64,000 nucleotides of DNA from Maratus speciosus. Lineage: Eukaryota; Arthropoda; Arachnida; Araneae; Salticidae. The DNA is taken from the NCBI GenBank assembly GCA_963932465.1, contig OZ010786.1, forward strand, positions 534,629,073 through 534,693,072, read 5' to 3'. Shown in pieces: positions 32,585 through 46,319 of the stretch. The notes beneath the pieces were generated by a model, which ran no database searches, was not told where the DNA came from, and saw only the letters and a program-made list of their open reading frames with translations. Positions within the stretch are counted from its first letter, which is position 1. Each line of letters starts with the position of its first letter. The position numbers were made by a program, and so were the translations under genes.

Positions 32585-33880
32585 CTCTAGGATAGATAGC
32601 CATAGATAAAGATTCTTCGAATACAATGCATTGTTATGCATATTTAAAATTCTCATACCCATTCTCACTATATATTGGGCAAAAAATAATAAATATTGGG
32701 GGTAAAAAGTGGGAAACCAAATTGAAATCAAATTGTCTGATTGCCATCTCTCCTTAAAGCCAACGAGAGATGATCATCCAATACAAGAAAGAAAAATGTG
32801 AAGTTAAGGTAGCAAAAAATAACACATTTCCTATGGTCAATCATACAAAATGCATAGCAATTCGTAAAGATGCCATTACATCATGGGGAATGAGGGAATA
32901 AAATTTCAATATAAAAAATTTGAAGTGTAATTTTAACCCTTTACTTTTCGAAAATTTTGCCACATTTTTGGCAAAGGACTTGATAGTTTGTACACATTTC
33001 ATGAAACCATTTCAGGCACCTTATACACTGTATCCAGTCATCCTTTTTGATTTTGGTATTATATGCTTCGGTAAAACCAACACAGTGATCCTAATCCAAT
33101 TCTATTCCTTCGGAATCTCTATAATCTGATAATTTCAAATGTATTTCATCTTCTTCACTGCTGGAAGTGTAGTGTTTTCATTGTTTCTCGCATATATTTA
33201 AGACCTTTTTCTACGGTTTTAAGTTTTTTTCATCAACTTTATCTGCTTCTGGGATGAGTGCTTATGACGTTTTTCAATATTTTCATAAAACAAAATTCCT
33301 CGTTACGCCTTATTATATTATTATTATTGAAATATATATTAGTTAAAATTTAAACAATTGTAGCACTTTATATAATTATAAACATAAAAGATATATAATT
33401 ACTTTAAACATAATCATATTTATGTAGGATCCCTACTCCGTATAATTTTGAAATATTGATTAAAGCTGGGTCATCTTTCCTCCATTTAATGCGGCCATCT
33501 ATCCTGAAATTGAAGGATAGATAGCAACCCAATATAAAGCGTCACTCTGCCATTTTGCGGCTTTGTTTTAGCCCTAGAAGCAAAGATTGGATTATATACG
33601 TGCATTAAAAGCCAAGTAAAAATAAATAAATAATAATAATATATATATCACGTTCGTACAGCAAAACATTCAGATACCTAACTCAACAAAAATATTCAAC
33701 TACAGAATTAAGTAAACGTTAAAATTACACTTACATATAATCGAAAGCAATAGCTGCATGTCCGCAATTAATGTACTAATTGGACTATTTCCTACGAACA
33801 AAGTTTATGGTGCAAACTATGCTCGAGTTTTGGAAATATTTAGATTGGCCATCTGTCCTCTATGGCCATCTATCCTAGAG
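32585..33880 (-). mobile_element. DNA transposon with TTAA flanks and CTCTAGGATAGAT ends
   Basis: TTAA (32581-32584) precedes CTCTAGGATAGATAGCCATA and TTAA (33881-33884) follows the inverted copy TATGGCCATCTATCCTAGAG. Further GGCCATCT words lie inside the right end, and an AAGGATAGATAGC / GGCCATCTATCCTG hairpin occurs near 33500. The TTAA flanks suggest piggyBac; the transposase tail inside looks more like the Tigger/DDE_1 type, where only TA would be duplicated. Class is therefore open. Confidence 0.65.
32941..33174 (-). pseudogene. C-terminal zinc-finger tail of a DDE transposase
   Basis: On the minus strand a frame ending in TAA (32943-32941) reads SSSEEDEIHLKLSDY, has one stop, then WIQCIRCLKWFHEMC and CQKCGKIFEK. 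The C-x2-C-x3-F-H-x2-C ... C-x2-C pattern is the PHD-like cysteine finger found at the C-terminus of many arthropod transposases (piggyBac and Tigger/jerky-type DDE proteins). Everything upstream is too decayed to read. It lies inside the TTAA-flanked element and would be its transposase. Confidence 0.6.
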
Positions 33881-33884
33881 TTAA

Positions 33885-36012
33885 CATATATTTAAATGAT
33901 GTCAGAAATCATTTCCAAAATTTTGAAAGTTAAAATTTTAAAAACTAATCCAAAGAAGCTAAAAATTTCTGTAAAATGTTAAAAAATACACTTAAAATGC
34001 ATATAAATACCTCTCATCAGGATCGACGACGACATTTTCAAGATTATTGTTGATACAAATATGTCGAATTGAATAAAGGTAATTTTAAGTTTTTAATTTA
34101 GTTTGGATGATTTTAAGTAATATTCATATAAAATTTTATATAAAAAAACTTAGTTAAATTTCTGATTTCATACATCTAATATTTATTCTTTTATATTTCT
34201 ATTATTCTAAGTTATTTCTCAAAATAGATCTATTTCCAATAACTTAGTTCGTTTATAATCGTTTATTCCTCAAAAAGAAAATATTTCTGATCGTAATGGT
34301 TATTGTCGCAGGAGATATATTTTTGTGCACTTAAGACTCATTACAGCTTATAGATGATTGCGCGTCTTTTTGATTCTTTAAAAATCCCTGTATTACAACA
34401 ACACTTTACATAAAAGGAATTGAACTACTGTTTAGAATATATTTCCTGTTTATTTTGGTGTTAAGAACTTCTGGAAATTTAGCGTACCAGAAGAATGTTT
34501 CATATTATTTGTTGTTGTGATGCCGACTAAAAAAGGTTCTGTATGATATGTCAAAGATATTTATTTCCCTGTGACTGGCCTGCAATAACTATTACGGAAA
34601 ACGCCCGCTTCATAATAGAACTGGATTTAATTATATTCCTAAAGAAATACAGAGTGTAGTGCAAAAGGAAATAATCCAAAAAATTATTTTAGCTGTACAA
34701 AGGTTTGCTGCCCTGAGAAGTATAATTTGTTCAGAGAAACAAGTGAAAAATGAATAAATAAAAGGTCACTATTTCAAATAACAAATAGTCAATAACATTC
34801 AATATATTTATGACACATTTATAAAAGAATTAAAGTTTAGAAAGATGAAAAAAAGAAATCTGAATATTCTGACTTGTTTTTGAATATTTCTTCCTAATGC
34901 TTTGGAATTTCCGCATATAGGTTAATTCATATATTTTTGAAAAATATTGAGATAAAAAAAAAAAAAAATAAACTCTTTTTTTATACTATTATGCAAGAAT
35001 ACGCAGATATATTATTTAATCCCAAAACAGAGTTTTGTGTTTAGCTACAGTTGCAAACGATGGAATGACACAATAGGTTTATGGTAAAAAAATAAATAAA
35101 AATAGCATTTTGGTGAAATTCTTAAAGATTTGGAGGAGAAAAAAGATTTGGGGCTTCTTTTAAAATTATTTATAGTCTTTAAAAACAGGATCTTAATAAA
35201 TGTTACAAAGGTAATTTACCTTTCTATATTTTTTCGATTAGGTTAATATTGGACAACCTGTCACCTCGGTGATTTAGATTTACTTATCTATAGATGGCAT
35301 TACTGACTCTTCAAAGTTATGTATAGACGATATTACAAGAGTTCGCAATGCACAATGATAACTATTATAAACTAAACTTCACTGTTATTTCACTAACTGT
35401 TTTGATTAATATTTTACTCACAATGTATATTTTACTATATATATAAATTGACATTATAGTAGAAATATTTGCTTGAAAGCATATAATAATTTTCATAACG
35501 TTTAAAAGTGGGTTGCAGAAAAAAAATTCCATATAATTAAAAAGCACTGACACGGAATTTAAACTTTAGAACAAGGACTTCAGTTACATGAATTTAAAAT
35601 ATATGCATTACTTTACACCGCTTAAATATTTATTTTAAAAGAGCATGCAAAAATTACTATGTAAATGTTATTCACATATGACTGCATAAAGAATTTGCAT
35701 AGTTCATTAGTTAAAGTTCCCTAGACTAACTAGTACTATAAAGTTTCCTTTAAAACTCAAACATAAGCAGTGTACTCGTATTATATGAATATTCATGAAT
35801 GTGTAACATACATTTATCATGGGAATAAACAAAGCATAAGATACTAGAAAAGGAAGTTCTTCTACGCTAATCTGATAATTTATTTACTTACTTATTTTTT
35901 ACTCGAAAGTTTTTATATGCATAATAATGGTATTTCATAAGCATGTATAATAATCAAAGTTAGACTTTACACTTTTAAAAATCATTGCGAGATACTACGT
36001 TAAATTATAATG
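33885..36012. other. A+T-rich sequence, no gene recognised
   Basis: Over 2 kb. One plus-strand frame at 34614-34757 (48 codons with stop) has protein-like composition but no recognisable family. The rest, including the minus-strand frame at 35365-35553, looks random. Confidence 0.4.
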
Positions 36013-36278
36013 CAGTATAAGCTCTTTTATCCGATACTCTTTTAACCGAAACTCGCGGTTAACCGAAATCAACATTGAAAGGTATTTTTTTATTTTTTTA
36101 TTTTTTTATTGTCACATTTCTCGTGTAAAAAATCCATTTTTAAAGATTTTTTTTCACTATCGCATTCCTTGTATGCAAAATCCATTTTAAAGGTGTATTT
36201 AAATAAAGAAGATAATACTGCATAATAGCTTTGTTAATTATGGAAAAAAAAAATAGACATTTAAAGTCCCCTTTTTCG

Positions 36279-36314
<36 letters not shown>

Positions 36315-36908
36315 TTGTTGTTGTTGTTGTTGTTAATTGAATGCTATGTTTTTAACTTCGTGCTATGTTAACTTCGTGAAAGAGCTGAAAAGGAAAGGTA
36401 ATCGACACTGTAGCAAACAAAACATTGTTTCAAACCCTTGTAAAATATGTAAAAGGTGCTTAATTTCAAAATTAAGATTCAGGTAATTTATTATTGTTTC
36501 CATTTTGTAATTCCTTTATTTGTATTATCACGTTAAGCTACACCTCAGTCACCGGTGACTGACAGTGAACTTTTCGTTTAAAACGCGTCATTTACCGATG
36601 ACTGACGTCTAAAATATGATACAAAACTAAAAAATATATATATTGTTTTAAGTAATTAATGAACATTTATTTAAATTTTACTTACCTTTTATTTATTGCA
36701 GGATTATACTTTCTTAAAAATTACTTTAAACATTGTACGTTTTTCAGCGCTTCAGTGCCATTCATCGCGCCACTCAACGTGTTGAGCAGGTCTTACAATA
36801 ATAAAAAAAATAGCGCATATATCTGTCCTTATTCTTAAAAGTAAAGCATTCTCGATTATGCTAACATTCGTCGGTCCCAATTAATTCGGATAAACGAGGC
36901 TCTACTCT
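36013..36908. mobile_element. Tigger/pogo-like MITE
   Basis: Left end CAGTATAAGCTCTTTTATCC (36013) and the complement of the right end, AGAGTAGAGCCTCGTTTATC (36908 inward), resemble the CAGT(A)GAACCTCGTTTATCCG ends of Tigger/pogo elements. It contains a T33 run followed by (GTT)7 (36281-36334) and GTCACCGGTGACTGAC palindromes near 36550-36605. Non-coding. Confidence 0.55.
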
Positions 36909-37269
36909 ATATAAATTTAATATATATAATATAGATTTTAAGCACAATTCTATACTGTTTAAGTAAATATTAAATATATTCTTGTTTTTTACAATAAATT
37001 TAAATAATATCGTTCTGCCAGTCTCGTCCCTAAACACCTCTCTGAATTCTCAAAAAGGCTAATTTTAAGGCCCGAAGCTATAAAGATTAGAAAAACTGGG
37101 AAAGTTTCAAATATTTTCATTCATATCGATATTTAAATTTTAAGTAAGATATTAAATACATTTCTAATAAAATGATTTTAAAATTTAATATTAATATTTT
37201 AATGAATATAAGTCGAAAGTGCCTTCTGTGAACTACCCAACATCTCAAACATAACTGACGTTCAAACAA
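36909..37269. other. A+T-rich sequence, no gene seen
   Basis: No coding potential, RNA gene or repeat structure found. Confidence 0.5.
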
Positions 37270-37770
37270 TTTGTTTTTTACATATTTTTTTTTCAATAAT
37301 AACTAACTAAAAGACTTTAGTTAAGTTCAAACTTAACATTTTTTAAATGGTTTTATTGTTACTAAGGAATTGATTTGGAAAATATGTTCCTGACGTCACC
37401 CTATGCGTGCAGTGAAAGTAAATTTTAAAAGGTAACATAGATGTCGGAACATAATGTAGATTAAGAGAAAGCAAGACTTTTCTGTTTTTTAGATAAAAAA
37501 CAACTGGTATTTAAAAAATTTATATTTTTTTTTCAATAATAACTAATAGAAAGTCTTTAGTTCGGATCTAACTTAATATTTTTTAAATGCTTTTATTTTT
37601 ACTTGGGAGTTAATTTATAAAACTCACGAAGCGCATACGTCTGCTTATGCCAAAGTGCTTACTTTATATACTGTGTGTTCAAACGTTGTTTTTTAGCAAA
37701 CAAGAAACAACAGACTAATTTAATATTTTTTAATGCTTTTATTCTTACTAAGGACTTAATTTATAAACTT
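37270..37770 (+). repeat. Degenerate tandem repeat, about 2.5 copies
   Basis: Units starting near 37275 and 37525 share TTTTTTTTTCAATAATAACT, CTTTAGTT and CTTAAYATTTTTTAAATG; a partial third begins near 37690 (TTTAATATTTTTTAATGCTT). Non-coding. Confidence 0.55.
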
Positions 37771-40483
37771 TGTACCTGACCAGAATGGTCTCCCTCCGTG
37801 GAGAGAGAAAATAAATGAATACTCACTACACACGTATGTATTCACATGCGCAGAACTGATTCACATAACTTCAAATTTATTCTTTATATTTATGATTTCA
37901 AATGTCCTTGTTATCATTTTGAGTTTATGTATAACAGACATGATTTAATTTTCTCTCCTTAATAGACGAAGAAATTACATATTACATACCATTAATACCA
38001 ATCTTATAATTTAGGACATATATATGGGGCATTCTCACAATCATTTGACTTACATTTGAGCGCATATTCTTGTGATTTTTTTTAATTTCATATATTGACA
38101 AATATCCCATTGTATGACTGCATAACAATATTAAGGAGATAAATAAGTTTTGGACGATATTGGGGGTCCAAATATCCAGGAAACTCCTATACCGTCCCGT
38201 ATCCCTGATGCTGATTTTTAAGTTTGGAGCTGTCTGTATAAAATTGTTTCAATAAAAGTAATTCGATGTAATTTTTTTCCAAAACTGGGACTATGTATGT
38301 AGCCAAAAAATAACCTGCACACATTTTTATGGTTGGTACTATTTTTTTAAACTCTGTCCCTGGGTTTTAGATTCCTTACCGTCCTTCTTGATAAATTATA
38401 CAGAAAATCACTTCAGATGCAGTCACAGAATATTTGTCAACCTTTTTCTCTTGCAGAATTATGCCAGAGAAAGAAAGGCTAAAATTCTTTGACAGGAAAT
38501 TTACTACAGAATTTAAATCAGCATTTAACTATCAATTTCAATCATCGTGATTTTATTGGTAGTCTTACCGTCTTTAAGGTTTATTCCTGCACTTTTCGAC
38601 GTAAATAAAATTTTATTTTAATTTAATCCAGTGTAAATAACTGTTTCAATAAATCAATGAACATTGTGGCTATCATTGAGCCTTAACATGATTTGCCTAA
38701 AATTAGGTGGTAATTTTTCTTTCCGTCCCAACCTTACCATCCCTTTTTTTTCCCTTTACTCTCCTTTTTTCCTATAATGCCCCCTTTTTTTACCTTACCG
38801 TCTCTTCTTTAACACACCTTTAAGTCAGTGTTACACCAAAATTTTGTACTAAAAATACTACATTGTTATTATTTCTTATTCGAATGTCCTGTGCGAACTA
38901 TGCAAATTCATTATAAGTAAAAATTTAAAAGAAAAAATAGTTTTAGAGGTAAAATGGTAAGGAAAATTATACTCGTAAGTTTAAGTTAAACCTCAGTTAA
39001 ATAAAAAAAAATTACAGCTCACCATTTTTTTCTTTATTTTGAATCATTAAGGAATTCGTCTATCAGATAAAAATGTTATTTTAGCAAGTTTAATTTAACC
39101 AGATTTTTAATCCTGAAAGTAAAAAGATTATGAGAAGGCCCGTATCTTATCTCGAAGTTTATAAAGATTTTCAAAATACTTACTAACTGTATTTTGTAGT
39201 TAATTAGTAAAATATAGAAATATTGTGCGTTTTATGAAATTTCCAGATAACGTTTTGAATATAATTAAACAAAAAACCTTTTAAAAGAACTTGGAGCTGA
39301 ACTGTTACTACAATAAAAATATCCCCGCGCATTGCTGAAACTAATTATACGTTCAAATACAAAAATGTATCGATATGAATTCCCAAAACTCAGAAATTTC
39401 CTAAAATGCTTATATCCTATAATTCTTTTAAAAGTATTTTTATATCTATTATATTTTGTTTTTAATTTATTTTGACATTTCTCAGTGTAGTGATTTCATT
39501 AAAAAAATTAATATTTTCAATCTATTTTCCTGGGAAAACGAGAATTCAAAATTTAAAGATGCAACTTCAAAAAATAATTATTTCTGCTATCATGCTAAAG
39601 GTATATTGCTTCAATATTAGACATTTCTTTTATTCCTTTACAACATATAAATCGGTCGTCGAACCTTTTTATACCGCGTTCCAATTTTATTTCCAAAAAT
39701 ATTTTTAATTACCTTTACGTCCAAACTAATAAATAAATTTAGTGGATCGAAAAATCATGATTAAAAATCACTTATTAAGATTTTTTTTTTTAAATGCGTA
39801 ACATAAATGTTAGATATAACACACGATAATAACCATAAAACAATTACATTTTAGTAATCACTTTTAAAAATGTATGTAATTCATTTTTTTGGTTGCATCT
39901 TGGAAGGAAAATAATTAATATTAAGTTAACTATTGAGTTAATTTTGACAAATTGCAAAATGGACTGGGTTTATCTGACAACTGCTTTTTATTTGATTTTT
40001 CGTATTATTCATTTGTGAAAACAATGACCATTCGGACATAGACAAAAAGGAAAAAAAAAATATATTAAAAGAGCAAAGCCCAGTCTCTTAAAATAGCTCT
40101 TAAATTAATTTCTCAGTTGCTATGATTTTAACTAATGCGGTAATTCCCGGTATTTTAAAAACCCGCAGTTAAAATTCATGAATTTTAAATTAATCGATTT
40201 TAGACAAGATGAGATAATTTAAGTTTGTGTACCTTCTACAGTGTCATTGTACATTGATTTAAAGTCATAAGCAACACCGTGCAAAATTATTTCTTTAGTG
40301 CTATAGCTTCGCCGACTGTGAATATAATATCATAAGAATTTTGATGTTTATATCTATCTATCTATATATATATATATATATATCCATAAAACCTTTCTAC
40401 TGCTTAAGATAAAAAATTAAACCTTCTTAAATATCAAAATATTTATTTTGTTTTTAGTGTAGCGACGTTATAATCAACATTAA
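37771..40483. other. A+T-rich sequence, no gene recognised
   Basis: 2.7 kb. The word TTACCGTC or ACCGTCC recurs between 38190 and 38810, which may mark a degenerate repeat. A plus-strand open frame at 39472-39708 has no recognisable product. (TA)n at 40362-40384. Confidence 0.4.
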
Positions 40484-41240
40484 CAAAAACAAGTTGGAAA
40501 TTGCTCGTCAAACGTGGCAAATGATGTGCGTTCGTACTATAACAAGTTTATAATTATTTTTTGCACCCCATATTGTACTGAATGTATAATTTTTTGCACT
40601 TCATAAAGTACATAGTCTTTAACATCATTAAAATGCACTCCCAATAATTTTTTTTCCCATTCCCCGAACACTTTTGACTGTCCCTGTAATTAAACTATAC
40701 ATCTGATTTTCCTAAAATTTGAAATGGCTCGACAAAATTTTGTAACAATTATATATTTAAAATTTCAGACCATTTGGCAGGCTGTAACATCATTAAAATG
40801 CACTTGCAATAATTTTTCCCATTGGCCGTAATGTAAAGAAAAACTTTTGACTGTCCCTGTAATTAAACTATACATCTGATTTTCCTAAAATTTGAAATGG
40901 CTTGACAAAATTTTGCAACAATTATATCTTTAAAATTTCAGACCATTCGGAAGGCGGTAACATCATTAAAATGCACTTGCAATAATTTTTCCCATTGGCC
41001 GTAATGTAAAGAAAAACTTTTGACTGTCCCTGTCATTAAACTATACATCCGATTTTCATAAAATTTGAAATGGCTCGACAAAATTTTGCAACAATCTTAT
41101 ATTTCAAATTTCAGACCATTCGGTTGGGTAGTTTTTGCTCTGTTATATGCGGACAGACGGACGGACAGACGGACAGACGGACGGACTGAACGACGACTAT
41201 AGGTGCTACGTATTTATATAATTACGAACGCACCTAAAAA
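40484..41240 (+). mobile_element. AGGTGCGTTCG-type element, long copy
   Basis: Inverted ends ATGTGCGTTCGTACTATAAC (about 40525) and TACGAACGCACCTA (41227-41237 region). The interior has three units of about 170 bp, each starting TAACATCATTAAAATGCACT (about 40620, 40788, 40959) and containing GACTGTCCCTGTAATTAAAC. A GACGGACAGACGGAC tract (41152-41187) lies next to the right end. The first 40 bp (GTTGGAAATTGCTCGTCAAA) are shared with the copy at 6021-6590. Non-coding. Confidence 0.7.
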
Positions 41241-42745
41241 ATTACATAAAATCCGTAATTAAATAAGTAATGTGAAGTGTCTTTATTTTTGTTTAATAAA
41301 TCTATTTTAGGATTAATTGAATAACACAATAGCTCAATAATGCTTACAATTAACACTTGCACTATTAATTTACATTGAAAACTAAGAAATATGCATTTTC
41401 TTTAATAAATTAAACTTTATGCGTGGTGTTACACTAATAACGAAACGCCACAATAAAGGATTTTACAAAATTGCTGCTTCATGAATGTCGATTAGCAGTC
41501 CTTTATATATTTATAATCCAATTATTTAGAGTAAAGTTCTGGCCTTTTTTTTTGTTGTTGTTAATTGTGGTTTCAATCAAAATAAAAAGATATTCAGCAT
41601 TTTAATATATGCTTTTGCATACATAAAGTATATGTTTTTGTAAAATAAAATTCCTTACCCCCTTTTTCTGTATATTCGCTTAATTACAAACTTTTATTAT
41701 TAATCATTGCGCCAATTTCATTTATTTGTGCAAATGAAAGAAGTCAGGTAATTTTATTCGCATGATACTGAAAAAATGACGAACAATAAATATTGATATG
41801 TATTCATATATATATTAATAACTATTCATAATATTATAATATTTATTAATAATACTATTTATAAATAATAATTTTCAAAATATTTATTAATATAATTATT
41901 CATAATTAATAACTTTCATAATATTTATTAATATTGATATGCACAATTAATAATTTTCATAATATTTATTCATATTATTACTTTTTAATATTCATAATAT
42001 TTTTTTGTATTTATTATTTCAATAAATATATATTTCTGGAACTAAAAGAAATAACTAAACAAAGTGGTTTCAAATTGAATTTAAGAACTCATATGTATAC
42101 ATTTTTAAAATTATTGTATGGTAAAATACTACCTAAAACTTTTTCAAATATTTAAATATGAAAATATTTATCGCTCATGAAAACAAATGAAAAATAATGG
42201 ACTTTCTTTCGAGAAAAATATATTTTGTTTTTATATTATTTTTTAAGTTGCAATCAATTAATCTGTGGTTCAAAAAAATCATTATTGCGATGTACAAAAT
42301 ATTCTATTTAACATTATATTATACAATTTTCGATGATTTTTCATAAAAACAGAATTTATAAAACCTTTTTTACAGATGTGTGGTTTTTGCAACAACTTTA
42401 ACGTAATTCACGTTAGCAATAGCATAATTTATGTCATTTTATAAAGACGATCGTGATAGCTAATTGTACAAGAAGCCACACGAAGGAGTTGTAAAAAATG
42501 TTATCACTGAAATGTATTCAATTTAATAAGCATGTAGGCCACAACATTTCTCAAAGTACAGGAAAATTGTGTTCAGTTGTATCTGCTTAGTTTTGATAAA
42601 ATTTCAAACATGTGTTAGAAATAGCTTATGGTTCTGTTAATGTTAGTAATTGCATCCGCACTAATGAGTCATAAATTAGATAAATGATTTATATCAAATA
42701 TGTAATACACAAGTAGAGAAAACGATCTTTTATAGATCTCTAGTA
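41241..42745. other. A+T-rich sequence with degenerate AT repeats
   Basis: Between about 41800 and 42010 the words CATAATATTTATTAATA and TAATTTTCATAATATTT repeat several times. The open frame at 41934-42155 starts in this repeat and is not credible. Nothing else seen. Confidence 0.5.
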
Positions 42746-43803
42746 CAGTCGTGGAAAAAAAAAAGTAAACACCCCCTACTAACTTCTGAATAAATTATCG
42801 TAGAAGAAAGTTACTGGTACCGAACGATTGGAAATAAAGTCTACTTTTAAATGATGTATATAAAATTTGCTTAAGGGACCATCTACATATTAAAACGAAC
42901 CATAACTTTGTTTTTTTCAATAGCAGTACACAATTCTGACAGAATAAATGAACTCTACACCATTCAATTAGCCTATAAACAAATTTTTGTGCAATTCGTG
43001 CCATAAGTTTCCAAGAAATTAGTTATTTTAAAACGAGCGTATTTTAAGGGCTGTATCCAAATTGAAGTTCCGAACTCTATTGTTAACCGAGAGAGCCGCC
43101 TTCTTGATCAAGGCACGTTTAAGCGTCAATGAAACCTATTTGATTACAGGATAGCAGAATAAATTTTTAAAAAAATACTCACTTCTATCATAGATAAACC
43201 ATCATTTTGTCGTTTTTTAAGCATAATTTGAAAACTATTTGGAAGAAATATGTGAAATTTTGGATTTCCATAAAGAAGGACTTAATAAATCTAAATCCAT
43301 CAAAAAAATTGTATGTTGCAATTCATAATTTTTTCGAATATTAATTTCATAATTCATAATTCATATCATAAAATTATAAAAATTGCAAATTCAACGTATT
43401 TATGTTCGGGTATTTTAGCATTATTGCTACACAAAAAATTAGTTCATTAGGAGCATAATTTCAGGAGATATAAATAAAAATATGAAAATGTAATTTAACA
43501 TTAGAAGTACTAAATTTTGAATGTCTATAATTCAAAAACGTATCATTCGAATGACTTGAGATTTGGTTTCTAGGCATATTTTGAACCGGAAATTTGAAAT
43601 ATCTCGTTAAATTTCGGTACTGCCATTGAAAAAAAATGAAGTTTGGATTCGTTTTAGTATGTATATGCCCCCCTAAGCAAATTTTATGCACACCATTTAA
43701 AAGTAGACTTTATTTCCAATCGTCCGGTACCAGTAACTTTTGTCTACGATAATTTGTTGAGGAGTCAGTAGAGGGCGTTTACTTTTTTTTTTTTCCACGA
43801 CTG
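42746..43803. mobile_element. Tc1/mariner-type MITE with long TIRs
   Basis: CAGTCGTGGAAAAAAAAAAG after TA (42744-42745), inverted at CCACGACTG before TA (43804-43805). The TIRs continue for about 180 bp (for example GGTACCGAACGATTGGAAAT against ATTTCCAATCGTCCGGTACC). The interior is A+T-rich with no transposase recognised. 1058 bp. Confidence 0.85.
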
Positions 43804-43805
43804 TA

Positions 43806-45429
43806 CATTACATAATAATATAGATTAAAAAGATTAAGTATCCTTTCAGAAACATAAAGATAGTATTAATGTTTCCAGTGGTAGCGAAACCTATTTTGTA
43901 GGAAAGACATTAAAAAAAAAATAGGTCTTGAATGTTGTACTGTGAATAAAAAGGTCATAGACAAGAATTGTTTGAAAATATATTAAATACATATTTTCAA
44001 ATAACATATTACGTTATATGAAAACCGAATCTATAAAATAAATTTATAATTTTGAATTAAATCATAACCAAACTAAAAGCCAAATTTATATATTTTAATG
44101 TATGGATTTCTGAAATCATTTGAAAAAAAAATATTTCATCATATACATGAAATAAGTTTATTTTTACAATTAAAATGTTACAATAATGACGTGCATTTTT
44201 TTAAATAAAAGAGAGACAACTTAAAGTGTGCTGTTTATAATATGAGCAAACAAAATTTAGATTTTTTAAGTATATATATATATATAGAATTTAACAAAAA
44301 TATTTTGATTAATATTTTTAAATCTTACGTATTTTTACGTCATATTTAAAAGAGGAATTGTGGTAGTTTTGGAATAAAATCATGTTTCAGATTAGATTTT
44401 GCATTTTTATTTGGTATCTAAATTTTATTTAAAAAATAAAAAATACCGTTCTTAACCATGTTAAACATTATTGCGTATACTTGCTTACAGGCAAAATGAA
44501 AATACCATTTTAATCAAGAAAGATTAATAAAACAACAAAATTATAAGATAATGCTTATTTTAAAAAGAAGAACATCGCTTCTGTGTTTATTCCTTTTTTT
44601 TTCCATTTTTTTGCATACAGTCTTGTTCTCTTAAGAAAATTCATAATAAGTCCGACAGTAAGCTATTTTTCTCATCAGTAGATTTTAGAGAATATTACTC
44701 GAAATCTAAAAGATAGAAAATATTGTGAAGTATAAAGGTAATGCATAAGGAAAATAAGAATAAAACTAAAATAATGATTTATTTTACAGATTTTAATGTT
44801 CATATTATATGCCCGTGAGGGTAAATATCAGATGTAAAAATAATTTGATTTAAAAAAAGGGATTCCGGGATCTAACATTAATGTTTTTAATCATATTTAT
44901 GTATTTCTTGTCGAAAAAAATATTTTCATTCTAAATTTTCTCCGGTCTTTGTTTAATTTGGATAAGAAGAAATAACTCAATATTTTATGATTAAAAAATG
45001 CGTTTTTTTTTTTTTTTGTACTTAAATAATAAATTTAATAAAGTAAAAATTATGCAATATTTATTCTATCGAGAATTGTTGCATGAATCAGAAGGGCTTA
45101 ATAACTATGTTTTCTTTTTACTAATAAAGATATCGCAAAATTGATTTTTGAAATATATTTAATTATTTATTTTTTTATAGACGAAGTTTTTAAAAATATG
45201 ATAACTATTTGACAAGGTATAAAGTATAATATATGTATATATTTATTTGCTCTTTTATACATATGAATCCGAACATACATACTGAAATACAAACTGCCTT
45301 TCCAATGTAACCTGTGATTTAACTAATTTCTCAATTTTCAGTTTTGAAAAGGTGAAATTATGCTAACTTTAGTTGTAAATATGTTGTTACAGAATCTTTA
45401 TGATGGACGAAGAGGATATATTATATGTA
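43806..45429. other. A+T-rich sequence, no gene seen
   Basis: 1.6 kb with homopolymer runs and no recognisable coding, RNA or repeat features. Confidence 0.5.
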
Positions 45430-46319
45430 CAGTGACGGTCAAAAGTTTCCGGCCAGCATAATTTTTTTGGTTAATTTGTAAGTATACCCATATGAAGTGG
45501 AATCTCAAAGTGATGCTTATACACTTTATTGACATAACAGTTAAGAACTTATTTATGGAATAAAAATTAAATATTAATAAATTTAATTGACAAAATTAAT
45601 TGCAAAAGAAAACGCATGTTCTCAAAAGTTTCCGGCCACCTTGGCAAGTTTGGAAAAAAAATGGTGTTATAAAAGAAAATAACAGTGATCAACAGCATTT
45701 ACAACTAGTATTTTGTATTCATACATTTAGCAATAAGTCTTGCGGCGCAGCAACGTGGCATCGATTCAATGAACAGTAGGGTGGAGCGAAAAAAATTATT
45801 TTTTGAAAATCAAAAACGGGTAGGTGCCGAAAGTTGCCTTTATACTAGTACATCATCTGTGTGCAATATTACCGCTGAAAAAAAATGGCTTGAGTCTGCG
45901 CTTTTGGTCCAAAAGTCGAAAGTTTGGGTAAAATTTGACATTTTTTAAAAAATTTAAAAAAAAATTCTATAGAGATTGTTATTATTTAAAAGTGTTATTT
46001 AAACCTTTATTATTGATGACTTAACATATTTAAACGATAAAACTATATCGTTGTTCTGTATAACTGGAACAAAACTGACAACTTTCGGTGAAAAAAAGGC
46101 GTTTCCACTCTGTTGTGTCATACAACTAATTGTTATTTGGAATACAGCTCTTACGTAGTTGCTTTGAAATCTACCAAGGGGGTATCAAGTGGGAGTGGCT
46201 GCATTTCATGACACAACAGTGCATAGCTTGACCACCCTTCCATCTGAGCACAATGTTTTATTTATATATTGAATTGTGATTTTTTATCAAAGACTGTCAT
46301 AAGATTCCTATGTATCAAC

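Noticed and set aside
34614..34757. Plus-strand frame with protein-like composition (FNYIPKEIQSVVQKEIIQKI)
   Set aside because: No start codon, no recognisable family, no splice signals that decide it and only 48 codons; could be a relic exon but cannot be supported.
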